Shown in pieces: positions 34,613 to 43,501 of a stretch of DNA of 64,000 bases (positions within the stretch are counted from its first letter, which is position 1; every line of letters begins with the position of its first letter). The notes under the pieces are model-generated. The model was not told the origin of the DNA and did not search any database. It worked only from the letters and a program-made list of their open reading frames with translations. The DNA is from CADEDV01 sp964412375 (GTDB taxonomy: Bacteria; Bacteroidota; Bacteroidia; Chitinophagales; Chitinophagaceae). The stretch is taken from positions 1 to 64,000 of the forward strand of contig CAYPOD010000006.1 in NCBI GenBank assembly GCA_964412375.1, given 5' to 3'. Both the position numbers and the translations under genes were made by a program.

Positions 34613-34906
34613 ATGCCCATGCGGATCATTCGTTTTATTTTTCAATTGTTCAGCAACCAGTACACCGACAAAAGAGGTTACAAACGCTACAAATCAAACG
34701 GCAGGTTAGTGCACCGGGTTGTGGCAGAAAAGAAACTGGGACGAAAACTAAAGCAACAGGAAGTGGTACATCACCGGGACAGGAATAAAGCGAATAATAA
34801 ACCGGGGAACCTGATTGTTTTCAGAAATCAGGCAGCTCATGACCGGCGCCACAGGAAAGATGCAAAGAAATACGGTAAACGTTGGAGCTACCTGGGTATT
34901 AAATGA
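34613..34906 (+). CDS. HNH endonuclease-like small protein
   Basis: 97 residues from ATG 34613 (ATG 34619 is equally possible). The core GRLVHRVVAEKKLGRKLKQQEVVHHRDRNKANNKPGNL... in outline shows the HNH pattern: His in LVHRVVAE, the paired His of VVHHRDRN and the Asn of NNKPGNLIVF, with HDRRHRK at the end. Such proteins nick or cut DNA or are homing/phage-type nucleases, but small free copies often have unknown roles. There is no phage or intron context. It lies just behind a terminator and tail to tail with the NtrY-like kinase. Confidence 0.75.
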   Translation: MPMRIIRFIFQLFSNQYTDKRGYKRYKSNGRLVHRVVAEKKLGRKLKQQEVVHHRDRNKANNKPGNLIVFRNQAAHDRRHRKDAKKYGKRWSYLGIK

Positions 34907-34918
34907 TTTTGGCGCTGA

Positions 34919-37900
34919 TCACAATTCTGCCAGCGGCAACTCTACATAAAATGTAGTACCCCTGCCCTGCTCCGTTTCAAACCATATCTTGCCTTTTGCC
35001 TGCTCCACAATTCCTTTACACATGGCAAGACCCAGGCCTGTGCCCGAAGATTTGGTTGTGAAATTGGGCACAAATATTTTATCCTGCATACCCGGCGGTA
35101 TGCCTTCTCCATTATCCTTTACACTCAACACCACTTTTCCGTCCTCTACTTCTTCTTTCACTTCTATCACACATTGCCCATTGTCACTACAAGCCTCCAC
35201 TGCATTGGCAAAAAGGTTGGTAAAAAGGCGGTTCATCTGGGTTTTATCTGCATCGAGCCACAACTCACGACTCAGCGGCTGCCAGCGCAGTTGGGTCCTT
35301 TCATCTGCATTGTATAATTCGGTCAACGAAGCTATTACCTGGTGCAGATCAAAACGGGTGACATTCGTGTTGCCGATATTGGCAAACTGTGAAAAGTCGG
35401 CTGCGATCTTGGAAAGGTGATCTATCTGCTCCACCAGGGTATGCGCCACATTAGAAGATAGCTCCTTCACATTCGGCAGGTTATTGTCAATCGCTTTCTG
35501 AAGGTATTGAATGCTGAGCTTCATTGGCGTCAGCGGGTTTTTAATTTCATGTGCCACCTGCCGGGCCATTTCACGCCAGGCCCCTTCTCTTTCACTTTTT
35601 GCAAGGGCTTCCGCACTGGCGCCGAGTTTGGCCACCATTTTATTGTATTCCTTCACCAGCCCGCCGATCTCATCATTCCGGTTCCAGTCAATCTCTTCAT
35701 TCATTTTGCCGAGATTCACTTCCCTCATTTTTTCGCTGATCAGTGAGAAAGAACGGGTGATGCGGTTGGTAATAAATAAAGCGATAAGACCTGCCACCAG
35801 GAAAATAAAGGCATTCAGGTTGATCAGCGTCACCAAAAAATTTGATATTTCCTGGTTCAGCTCCGGCTGAGATGTGAAATAAGGAATGTTTACATACGCA
35901 TAGGCCGTGCCGGCTTCATCTCTTACGGGTGCATAAATGCTCAGGTAAGAAAGTTTACCGATCATTTCTTTTTCACCATGCTGCACCAACCGTTCGCGGC
36001 TGAGGTGGAAATAAGCAGAAGGGTCCATCTTCTTGCTCAAAACACCCTTGTTGTAAACATTTGCTTCCGAAGAAACATAGAGGTTGCCTTCCAGGTCATA
36101 GACATTCACATCCACGCCGTGAATATCCGACACTTCATTCACCAGCTTTTGCAGGTTAAAATTGGAAACAGAGTCGTAAATCTTCACCACATCATCAAAA
36201 GTGCTGTGATCAGACAATTCCTTTTGCATCTCGTTCACCATGATCTGCATGGTGCGGCTCAGCTTTTCATTATTGTTCCGCTCATAGCGGCTGATGAAAA
36301 ATGAAATCGTGGAAACCCCGATGATGACAAACGAAAGCACACTGATGAAGATGATGGTGCTGTGCACCTGGCTGCGGATATTGAGTTGCAGAAAGTTCTT
36401 CAGTTGCTCCCTGCTGCTAAATGTTTTCAGCAACAACGAAAAAAACCGTACAATAGCCACCAGGAAAAGAAAAGAACAGAATATATAAGAGAACAGGGTG
36501 ATGGCTTCGATCAGGCTGTCCTGCTTTCGCACCATCACCACCACTTTTTCATTACTGGCCTTATACCACAGTTCATCATGACCACGACGGCTTCTTTTCT
36601 CAAATTCCTGCTTCGGCATCTCATCATCTGTCAGCCAGATGGCAAAAGGATATTTATTGGAAGGCGAAACCAGTCGTTTGTTGTTGTAAATCGCATAAAA
36701 ATAGATAGGAGAACTTTCCGGATCATTTTGCCTGAACTGTCGGAACAACTCAGGAAACAGCGCATCATTACTGAATTTTTTGGGATTGGAGAGGATAAAA
36801 AGCGAACCGAGCTTCCGGCCATTATCATCTTCTATTTCCCGCTTGGTGATATAGGTAAACTTGTCAAATGAAGTTTCGTAAATAAAAAGTCCGGGGGTGG
36901 CGGTGGGACGGGCCTCCACACTCACCAATGTGTTCAGGTCATCATAGCTGGCCGGGTCGTCATTGTTGACCGGTCTGCTTTCTGCATCATATACATAGAG
37001 CCTTGTGTCGTATTTGTTAAGATAGCCGCTGTAGTTTTCATTCACAATACTGTCTCGAAGCTGTTTACTTTTCTCCGGGTTTATGAACCTTTCATAATTA
37101 TCGCTCAGGAAATCCTTGTCGAGGTATTGCAGGGCTATGTTCAGCAAACGTTCACTGGAAGGATCTGTTTGCATCGCCAGTTTCTCTGCAAAATTTTTTC
37201 TTCTTTTCCATTCAGCATCCTTGTTTTCCACCAGCATGATCGTTGCAATGGACATGGAGAAAATGAATATCCAGAAAAGGATGCCGGCAATATTGATGCG
37301 GATACTTTGAAACAATACACCCTGCTTGTGAATCAACCACGTATAAAAAAGCAGCCAGCCCAGTACAGGTATATAAAATAATACGGTAGGGTCACCCGAA
37401 CGTACTGTCAGGTAAACCAAACCAACGAACCCAATCACAAAATAAATGACGACGGTTCTTCCTTCAAACAATGGGAATATGATCCTGAACAGCAATTGCG
37501 TGAAATAATAATAGGAAAGCGATAAACCTGCCAGTGCGATAAACCCAAACACTGTAAAACGGTTGAGGCTGAAAAAGTCGGTTACATCAAAAGATATTTT
37601 TGAATCAGCTACTATGCTGCGAATGACAGAGGCCAGCAAAAAAGTGGAAAAGATCAGCAGGAACAGCGAAATGATACCCGCCACCCATCTGGTGAAAGGA
37701 GGGAATGCGGTTGTGAGCTGATTCCTGTGGTTGAGTTTTGACCAGGCAAACAATATGATCCAGCAAAAAAGAATTGCATTAACGAGCAGATCACCCAGGG
37801 AACGCTGCACCACATTGGAGCCATACACAGAAGGATCAAAGAGTTCAAACTGCCGCAGGTTTAACAGTGAAGGGTAAAAATAAATAACGAGCCGCACGGC

Positions 37901-38680
37901 CACCACCAGTATGGTCAGCACTACCAATGCCGTCCAGGGTCCTTTTTTGCGGGCTACCGACTCGGAGAGTAAATGAATGAAAAAAAGAAGCAGCAGAATA
38001 GCGGCAAAACGCAACAGCATGGTGAGTGTGCTGCTGTAGGGAACCGCACCGGAAGAACGTTGTTCAAGATAGAATATTCTTTTACCTGAAATAGCTGTAA
38101 CCGGTGTTGCCGATTCATTTGCACTTAGCGTCACCCATTTGTCGGCCTCTTTGCTATGAGCAAAGCGATGGGGCAGGTAATCCGTTTCAATAAAAAACTC
38201 GAATCTTACCGGGATGAGTGCAAAGGCAATAACATTATCAGCTATCCCCTGGAGTGATATAACTCTTTTTTCGATAAAGTAGTAACCATTACTCAATTGC
38301 CGGAAATATTCCCCGTCCTCAGCCGAAAATAATTCTTGTGGAGGCACGGCCAACTGGTCGCTCCAGAAACTCATTTTAACGCCGCCGAAATTATCAGCGA
38401 GGTACAAAAAACTGCCGTGATGTTTAGCTACAATCTTCTTAAACTCATCAACCGTCTCTTTTTTGCTGATGAGTTTTCTTAGCAGGGCCGTATCCCCCAG
38501 GAAATCATGAAATGACTGCTGTTCCTTATGCAGGTATTTTTCAAGCAGCCTGGCCTCTCTCGTCACAGAAGAGCGGACCGAGTAACGTTCTGTAAAAACA
38601 AAAGAAATGACAAACAGGATGGCGGCAAGCAATAAAAAGCTTTTCCCTGAAAAAAATATATGCCGGGCCTTTAATCTCAC
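34919..38680 (-). CDS. Large membrane sensor histidine kinase (NtrY-like)
   Basis: 1253 residues with about ten membrane helices. The N-terminal part has a sensor loop (residues about 35-220), a helical bundle (about 230-480), a second extracytoplasmic sensor domain (about 500-740), another sensor region and helix around 930-965, then HAMP (ITNRITRSFSLISEKMREVN, about 965-1015), HisKA with phospho-accepting His1044 (VAHEIKNPLTPMKL) and HATPase_c (N box around 1155, DNGEGIP near 1189, GTGLGLAMCKGIV near 1213). No response regulator gene adjoins, so it is an orphan. It overlaps mazG by four bases. Confidence 0.9.
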   Translation of the reverse strand: MRLKARHIFFSGKSFLLLAAILFVISFVFTERYSVRSSVTREARLLEKYLHKEQQSFHDFLGDTALLRKLISKKETVDEFKKIVAKHHGSFLYLADNFGGVKMSFWSDQLAVPPQELFSAEDGEYFRQLSNGYYFIEKRVISLQGIADNVIAFALIPVRFEFFIETDYLPHRFAHSKEADKWVTLSANESATPVTAISGKRIFYLEQRSSGAVPYSSTLTMLLRFAAILLLLFFIHLLSESVARKKGPWTALVVLTILVVAVRLVIYFYPSLLNLRQFELFDPSVYGSNVVQRSLGDLLVNAILFCWIILFAWSKLNHRNQLTTAFPPFTRWVAGIISLFLLIFSTFLLASVIRSIVADSKISFDVTDFFSLNRFTVFGFIALAGLSLSYYYFTQLLFRIIFPLFEGRTVVIYFVIGFVGLVYLTVRSGDPTVLFYIPVLGWLLFYTWLIHKQGVLFQSIRINIAGILFWIFIFSMSIATIMLVENKDAEWKRRKNFAEKLAMQTDPSSERLLNIALQYLDKDFLSDNYERFINPEKSKQLRDSIVNENYSGYLNKYDTRLYVYDAESRPVNNDDPASYDDLNTLVSVEARPTATPGLFIYETSFDKFTYITKREIEDDNGRKLGSLFILSNPKKFSNDALFPELFRQFRQNDPESSPIYFYAIYNNKRLVSPSNKYPFAIWLTDDEMPKQEFEKRSRRGHDELWYKASNEKVVVMVRKQDSLIEAITLFSYIFCSFLFLVAIVRFFSLLLKTFSSREQLKNFLQLNIRSQVHSTIIFISVLSFVIIGVSTISFFISRYERNNNEKLSRTMQIMVNEMQKELSDHSTFDDVVKIYDSVSNFNLQKLVNEVSDIHGVDVNVYDLEGNLYVSSEANVYNKGVLSKKMDPSAYFHLSRERLVQHGEKEMIGKLSYLSIYAPVRDEAGTAYAYVNIPYFTSQPELNQEISNFLVTLINLNAFIFLVAGLIALFITNRITRSFSLISEKMREVNLGKMNEEIDWNRNDEIGGLVKEYNKMVAKLGASAEALAKSEREGAWREMARQVAHEIKNPLTPMKLSIQYLQKAIDNNLPNVKELSSNVAHTLVEQIDHLSKIAADFSQFANIGNTNVTRFDLHQVIASLTELYNADERTQLRWQPLSRELWLDADKTQMNRLFTNLFANAVEACSDNGQCVIEVKEEVEDGKVVLSVKDNGEGIPPGMQDKIFVPNFTTKSSGTGLGLAMCKGIVEQAKGKIWFETEQGRGTTFYVELPLAEL

Positions 38681-39465
38681 TGCAATTGTTTAATGCTGTT
38701 CCAGATGGCGTCCATTTCCTGCAGGCTCATCTGCCGGAGATCTTTGCCCTGGCTGATGGCTTGTTGTTCCATGGCTGTGAAGCGCCGGATGAATTTTTTA
38801 TTGGTTCGTTCCAATGCATTTTCGGCGTCAAGCTGCAAAAACCGTGCATAATTGACCAGGGAAAAGACCACATCGCCAAATTCATCTTCTGTTTTTTGCT
38901 GATCACCACTTTGGATGGCGGTTTTCAGTTCGGCAATCTCTTCTTCCACTTTATCCCAAACCTGTTCCCTGTTATCCCATTCAAAACCCACCTGCTTAGC
39001 TTTTTCCTGCAACCGCATCGCCTTTACCATGGCAGGCAGCGACACAGGCACCCCGCTGAGCACTGAACCTTTGCCCTCTTTTAGTTTCAGTTTTTCCCAA
39101 TTCTTTTTTACATCTTCATCACTGTTCACTTTCACAACTTGTCCCGCATTATCGGGATCGCCATATATATGCGGATGACGGGAAATTAATTTTTCGCAAA
39201 TGCCATTGATCACATCTTCCAATGTAAACTGTTGTTGTTCGCTGCCGATCTTTGAATAGAAAACAATGTGGAGCAGCAGGTCGCCCAGTTCTTCCCGGAT
39301 GCCTTTCCAGTCTTCGTCTGTGATGGCATCTGCCAGTTCATAGGTTTCTTCGATTGTCATTTGCCGTAAGGTGGCAATTGTCTGTTTCCTGTCCCAGGGA
39401 CATTGCTCCCTGAGTTCATCCATGATGCTGACCAATCTTAAAAATGCTTCTCCGGTTGTTGTCAT
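38677..39465 (-). CDS. mazG: Nucleoside triphosphate pyrophosphohydrolase MazG
   Basis: 262 residues with two MazG domains. The first has EETYELADAI and EELGDLLLHIVFYSK (residues about 37-75), the second EEEIAELKTAI and EDEFGDVVFSLVNYARF (about 175-215), the acidic clusters that bind magnesium. It hydrolyses (d)NTPs, including aberrant ones, to monophosphate and pyrophosphate and affects (p)ppGpp levels in some bacteria. The start is ATG 39465. The stop overlaps the kinase gene start (ATGA-type), suggesting co-translation. Confidence 0.95.
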   Translation of the reverse strand: MTTTGEAFLRLVSIMDELREQCPWDRKQTIATLRQMTIEETYELADAITDEDWKGIREELGDLLLHIVFYSKIGSEQQQFTLEDVINGICEKLISRHPHIYGDPDNAGQVVKVNSDEDVKKNWEKLKLKEGKGSVLSGVPVSLPAMVKAMRLQEKAKQVGFEWDNREQVWDKVEEEIAELKTAIQSGDQQKTEDEFGDVVFSLVNYARFLQLDAENALERTNKKFIRRFTAMEQQAISQGKDLRQMSLQEMDAIWNSIKQLQ

Positions 39466-39474
39466 ATCAAATGG

Positions 39475-40557
39475 TTAAAGTGTGTATGCGGAAAATACAG
39501 CGAAAATGAAAAATAATACCAGCATCAGCAGCAATGAAAAGAAGGCTACAAAAAGAAATTTGACCAGTGTTTTCCATCTGCCCTGTCCATAAAAATTCCT
39601 CATGCCTTTATAGAGATAAAATAGCAGGCCAAGGAAGAGCAGGAAAATGATGAAATTAATGAACCCGGAATGAACCATGTCTTCCAACCGGGATAGAGAG
39701 AACACCAGCAACAATAATAAAAAACTGAAAACATAAAGATGAATGGTGAACACTCCATGATCTGCATAATAAAACTGCTTCCGGCGTATATACACTAGTT
39801 TCAGTAACAGGGCAAAAAGCGGCAATGATACAAAAAGCAGATATGGAAGCCGGTGCAATATGACATCTCCTAACTTTTTAAGTGCCAGCTCCGGGTTTTT
39901 GCTGTATTTCCTGTTTACTTCGATTTCTTTACGGGAAATACGTTTTTTTAACCAGCCATCTCTTTTTGCTGGCGGTAATAAAGCCTGTGCTGAATCATAG
40001 GCTTCTGCTGATTTATACTTTTTAGCATTGTCGGAAAAATCACTGATCGTAAAATCATCTGTGATGACGGATAATTTTTCCAGTGTAACTGTTTGAGAGC
40101 TGTCTCTTAGCAGGGCCAATTGCTGAAGCAGGTTAGTGTTGCCTGAGTCCTGGGCCAACTGCTTTTCCTTTTTAACAATCATCGCTTTTATTTCCTTCGG
40201 TGTAAGTGGCTTGTCAAAATTAGTTTCGAACGTGGCTCCTGTGCTGAACACACTGAAGAAAAGCAGGAAAAAAAGCGCCGATGTGAATACATACATCCGG
40301 ATTGGATGCAGGTAAGCAGCCCTTTTGCCATTCATGTATTGCCGGGAAAGAAAGCCCGGTTTGAAAAGAAGAACTTTTACTGTAGAGAAAAAGCTGCTGT
40401 CAAAATGGGTGATGTCATAAAAAAAGTGAGTGACCATGTGCCAGAATGTTTCCTTTGGCACCACATTCTCCTGGCCACAGTGATGACAATATCGTCCCTG
40501 CACTATCGTGCCGCAGTTCAGGCAATCTTTTTCTTTTCTTTCAGGGATATGAGACAC
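39475..40557 (-). CDS. DUF3667 membrane protein with N-terminal zinc ribbon
   Basis: 360 residues. The N-terminus holds CLNCGTIVQGRYCHHCGQ (Cys17, Cys20, Cys29, Cys32 by count from ATG 40557), a double CxxC zinc ribbon, followed by the DUF3667 segment THFFYDITHFDSSFFSTVKVLLFKPGFLSRQYMNGKRAAYLHP. Four membrane segments are visible (about 85-102, 230-248, 265-283, 290-360 region). The family is widespread in Bacteroidota and of unknown function. It lies nine bases before mazG, probably in one operon with it and the kinase. Confidence 0.88.
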   Translation of the reverse strand: MSHIPERKEKDCLNCGTIVQGRYCHHCGQENVVPKETFWHMVTHFFYDITHFDSSFFSTVKVLLFKPGFLSRQYMNGKRAAYLHPIRMYVFTSALFFLLFFSVFSTGATFETNFDKPLTPKEIKAMIVKKEKQLAQDSGNTNLLQQLALLRDSSQTVTLEKLSVITDDFTISDFSDNAKKYKSAEAYDSAQALLPPAKRDGWLKKRISRKEIEVNRKYSKNPELALKKLGDVILHRLPYLLFVSLPLFALLLKLVYIRRKQFYYADHGVFTIHLYVFSFLLLLLVFSLSRLEDMVHSGFINFIIFLLFLGLLFYLYKGMRNFYGQGRWKTLVKFLFVAFFSLLLMLVLFFIFAVFSAYTL

Positions 40558-40630
40558 TCCGTTTTTTAGTTTAAAAATAAGTACAAAAAGACAAGGAAGT
40601 CTTTTCTTTTACGTTACTGAATAAATCAGG

Positions 40631-40638
40631 TAATTTTG
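40631..40638 (+). promoter_or_regulatory. -7 box for the YD-repeat secreted protein
   Basis: TAATTTTG, exact TAnnTTTG match, 24 bases before ATG 40663. It overlaps the upstream TTG that would otherwise start a longer reading frame, so the ATG is preferred. Confidence 0.6.
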
Positions 40639-40662
40639 ACCCGTACAACCATTTTCCATTTT

Positions 40663-41517
40663 ATGAAAAACACATTGCTCTGGGCCGCTGTTCTTTTATC
40701 TGTATCGTCACAAGGCCAGTATTACTATAATGACATCATTGGCACCAGGGAAACCACCCGGCAAATGAAAAGCTACACCGAAAATAAAGTGAGAACGGTG
40801 ACAGCTTCCGGGGTGGATCAGCGGGGCATCAAGGCCACAGATTTTTCAGAATACCATGAAGTGAGGGAAAACGGCAGGTCTCTTCGGTCGGTATCTGTCA
40901 CCAACCTCAATAAAACAAATATCTATTCCCGTTTTGATGAGCAGGGAAGACTGATCAGTATGAGTGACTCTTCCTCCAGTATTATTTCACAGACGACATA
41001 CGAATATGATGAGCAGGGAAGACTATCGTTGGTCACAAATACCATCAAGGACTCAGCGAATGATTTTAACCAGGTGGAAACACACCGCTGGATCTATACT
41101 GCCAGCGGACAGCCGGAAAAGATGTGGCGCATCACCCGGAGCTCTGACAACAACCTGCCCGATACCCTTGAAGTACGTTTTACATTGGATGAAGATGGCA
41201 ATGTGGGAGAAGAACGTACTTTTAAACGAAATATTGAAACCGGGTTTCTTTACTATTACTATGACGATAAGGACAGGCTGCTGGACATTGTGCGCTACAA
41301 TAAAAGAGCAAACCGGCTGATCCCCGACATTCAATTTGAATATGACGAACAGGACCGGGTTATCCAGAAGATCACCACTACATCCAGTCTTAACCTTGGC
41401 TACCTGATCTGGCGGTATATTTATGATGCAAATGGCCTGAAAACAAAAGAGGCGCTTTTTAACCGGGATAAACAACTCACCGGACGCATAGATTACAGCT
41501 ATACATTTCTCAACTAA
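40663..41517 (+). CDS. Secreted YD-repeat (RHS-like) protein
   Basis: 284 residues with signal peptide (MKNTLLWAAVLLSVSSQGQ). The mature protein carries several YD-type repeats: SRFDEQGRLISMSDS, YEYDEQGRLSLVTN, YYYDDKDRLLDIVRY, FEYDEQDRVIQK and a final Y-DANGLKTKEALF. These short beta repeats build the shells of RHS and teneurin proteins, but here only about five copies exist, with no toxin domain. It is an exported beta-repeat protein of unknown role. Single gene upstream of glmS. Confidence 0.8.
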   Translation: MKNTLLWAAVLLSVSSQGQYYYNDIIGTRETTRQMKSYTENKVRTVTASGVDQRGIKATDFSEYHEVRENGRSLRSVSVTNLNKTNIYSRFDEQGRLISMSDSSSSIISQTTYEYDEQGRLSLVTNTIKDSANDFNQVETHRWIYTASGQPEKMWRITRSSDNNLPDTLEVRFTLDEDGNVGEERTFKRNIETGFLYYYYDDKDRLLDIVRYNKRANRLIPDIQFEYDEQDRVIQKITTTSSLNLGYLIWRYIYDANGLKTKEALFNRDKQLTGRIDYSYTFLN

Positions 41518-41589
41518 GAGCCCCTCAATTCAAGGGTCAGGCAAGGGAATTTTTGCAATCACTCAATCGTTTGCAAGTTTTGAATTATA

Positions 41590-41597
41590 TACCTTTA
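41590..41597 (+). promoter_or_regulatory. Likely -7 box for glmS
   Basis: TACCTTTA, one base off TAnnTTTG, 20 bases before ATG 41618, with a TTTG about 16 bases further upstream that fits the -33 box. Confidence 0.5.
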
Positions 41598-41617
41598 CCG
41601 CAAATATTACAAATCCT

Positions 41618-43453
41618 ATGTGCGGAATAGTTGGTTACACCGGCCCAAGAGAAGCCTACCCTATCATCATCAAAGGACTAAAAAGATTGGAATATCGTGG
41701 CTATGACAGCACGGGTGTTGCTTTGCTCAACAGCGGCCTGAAAGTTTATAAGAAAAAAGGGAAAGTGGCAGAACTGGAAGATGCTGTGCTGGGTAGCGAC
41801 CTTCATGGCCATATTGGCATCGGGCATACCCGCTGGGCTACCCATGGCGAACCAAACGACCGCAATGCCCATCCCCATCGTTCGGCAAGCGGCAAACTGG
41901 CCATGATCCACAATGGCATCATTGAAAATTATGCACAGCTGAGAAATGAACTGCAGAAAAAAGGGTATGTCTTTAAAAGTGATACTGACACGGAAGTATT
42001 GTTGAATTTTATTGAAGAGATCAAGACCAACAATGAATGTTCGCTGGAAGAAGCTGTCCGCATTGCATTAAAAAGAGTGGTTGGTGCTTATGTTATCCTG
42101 CTGCTGGATGAAGATGACCCGGAAACAATCATCGCTGCCCGAAAAGGTAGTCCCCTGGTGATTGGTGTGGGTAAAGGAGAACATTTTCTTGGTTCCGACG
42201 CCTCACCCATGCTGGAATATACCAAAGAGGTGGTGTATGTGAACGATTATGAACTGGCCATAGTTCGGCCGGATGAACTGATATTAAAAAATCTCGGCAA
42301 CGAAAAGATCACTCCTTATGTGCAGAAACTCGACATCGAACTGGCAGCCATAGAAAAAGGCGGTTATGATCATTTCATGCTGAAAGAGATATTTGAACAA
42401 CCGCAAACCATTTATGATTGCCTTCGGGGTCGTTTGGATGCAACTGCAGGCACCATCACGATGAGCGGCATCCAGCAATATGCCGAACAATTGGTGAAAG
42501 CTAACCGCATCATCATGGTGGCCTGCGGCACCAGTTGGCATGCGGGGCTGGTGGCAGAATATATATTTGAGGAGCTTTGCCGCATTAATGTGGAAGTGGA
42601 ATATGCGTCTGAATTCCGCTACCGGAATCCCGTGGTCAATGAAGGCGATGTCATCATTGCCATTTCACAAAGCGGTGAAACAGCCGATACCCTGGTAGCC
42701 ATTGAAAATGCCAAAGCAAAAGGCGCCATCATTCTCGGCGTTGTAAATGTAGTAGGGTCTTCTATTGCCCGTGCATCGCATGGTGGTGCTTATACACATG
42801 CGGGGCCGGAGATCGGGGTGGCATCAACCAAAGCTTTTACAGCACAATTGGCTGTGCTCACCATGATCGCATTGAAATTAGCCTGGATCAAAGGAACAAT
42901 CAGTGAAGAAAGATATATGCATTTGCTTGATGAACTACAACAGGTTCCTGAAAAAGTGGCCTGGACACTGAAACACAGTGACAACATCAAAGCCCTCGCT
43001 GATAAATACAAAGATGCCCGTGACTTCCTGTATTTGGGGAGAGGTTATAATTTCCCTGTTGCCCTGGAAGGTGCATTAAAACTGAAAGAGATATCTTATA
43101 TCCATGCTGAAGGATACCCGGCTGCAGAAATGAAGCATGGTCCTATTGCATTGGTGGATGAAACCCTGCCCGTGGTGTTTGTGGCTACCCGTGATGCATA
43201 CCATGAAAAGATCATCAGCAATATGCAGGAAATAAAAGCCAGGAAGGGAAAAGTGGTATCGGTGATAACCGAAGGCGATAAAACTTCTGCAGAATTATCT
43301 GACGATATGATGATCGTTCCTGAAGCCGATGAGATCGTAGCGCCGATGCTGAGTGTGGTGCCATTGCAGTTGCTGGCCTATTATATCGGGGTGGCTAAAA
43401 AACTTGACGTGGACAAACCCAGGAACCTGGCGAAATCCGTAACTGTTGAATAA
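41618..43453 (+). CDS. glmS: Glutamine-fructose-6-phosphate aminotransferase (isomerizing)
   Basis: 611 residues, full length. Cys2 (MCGIVGYTG) is the glutaminase nucleophile; the class II GATase domain spans about 2-220, and two SIS sugar isomerase domains about 290-425 and 460-600 with SQSGETADT near 350 and the C-terminal NLAKSVTVE with the catalytic lysine. It makes glucosamine-6-phosphate, the first committed precursor for peptidoglycan and lipopolysaccharide. No glmS ribozyme or riboswitch is visible in the short leader. A small hairpin (43459-43474) follows. Confidence 0.97.
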   Translation: MCGIVGYTGPREAYPIIIKGLKRLEYRGYDSTGVALLNSGLKVYKKKGKVAELEDAVLGSDLHGHIGIGHTRWATHGEPNDRNAHPHRSASGKLAMIHNGIIENYAQLRNELQKKGYVFKSDTDTEVLLNFIEEIKTNNECSLEEAVRIALKRVVGAYVILLLDEDDPETIIAARKGSPLVIGVGKGEHFLGSDASPMLEYTKEVVYVNDYELAIVRPDELILKNLGNEKITPYVQKLDIELAAIEKGGYDHFMLKEIFEQPQTIYDCLRGRLDATAGTITMSGIQQYAEQLVKANRIIMVACGTSWHAGLVAEYIFEELCRINVEVEYASEFRYRNPVVNEGDVIIAISQSGETADTLVAIENAKAKGAIILGVVNVVGSSIARASHGGAYTHAGPEIGVASTKAFTAQLAVLTMIALKLAWIKGTISEERYMHLLDELQQVPEKVAWTLKHSDNIKALADKYKDARDFLYLGRGYNFPVALEGALKLKEISYIHAEGYPAAEMKHGPIALVDETLPVVFVATRDAYHEKIISNMQEIKARKGKVVSVITEGDKTSAELSDDMMIVPEADEIVAPMLSVVPLQLLAYYIGVAKKLDVDKPRNLAKSVTVE

Positions 43454-43458
43454 TAAAC

Positions 43459-43474
43459 GGCGGATCAAACCGCC
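43459..43474 (+). other. Hairpin between glmS and the DUF4954 gene
   Basis: GGCGG-atcaaa-CCGCC lies six bases after the glmS stop without a T run, so it is more likely a processing or stability stem than a full terminator. Confidence 0.5.
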
Positions 43475-43501
43475 TGCATTTGCCATTAATCAACCTGCTG
43501 C

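Noticed and set aside
41518..41617. A possible glmS ribozyme/riboswitch leader
   Set aside because: The leader from the -7 box is only about 14-20 bases and lacks the conserved ribozyme core; only a promoter was supported.
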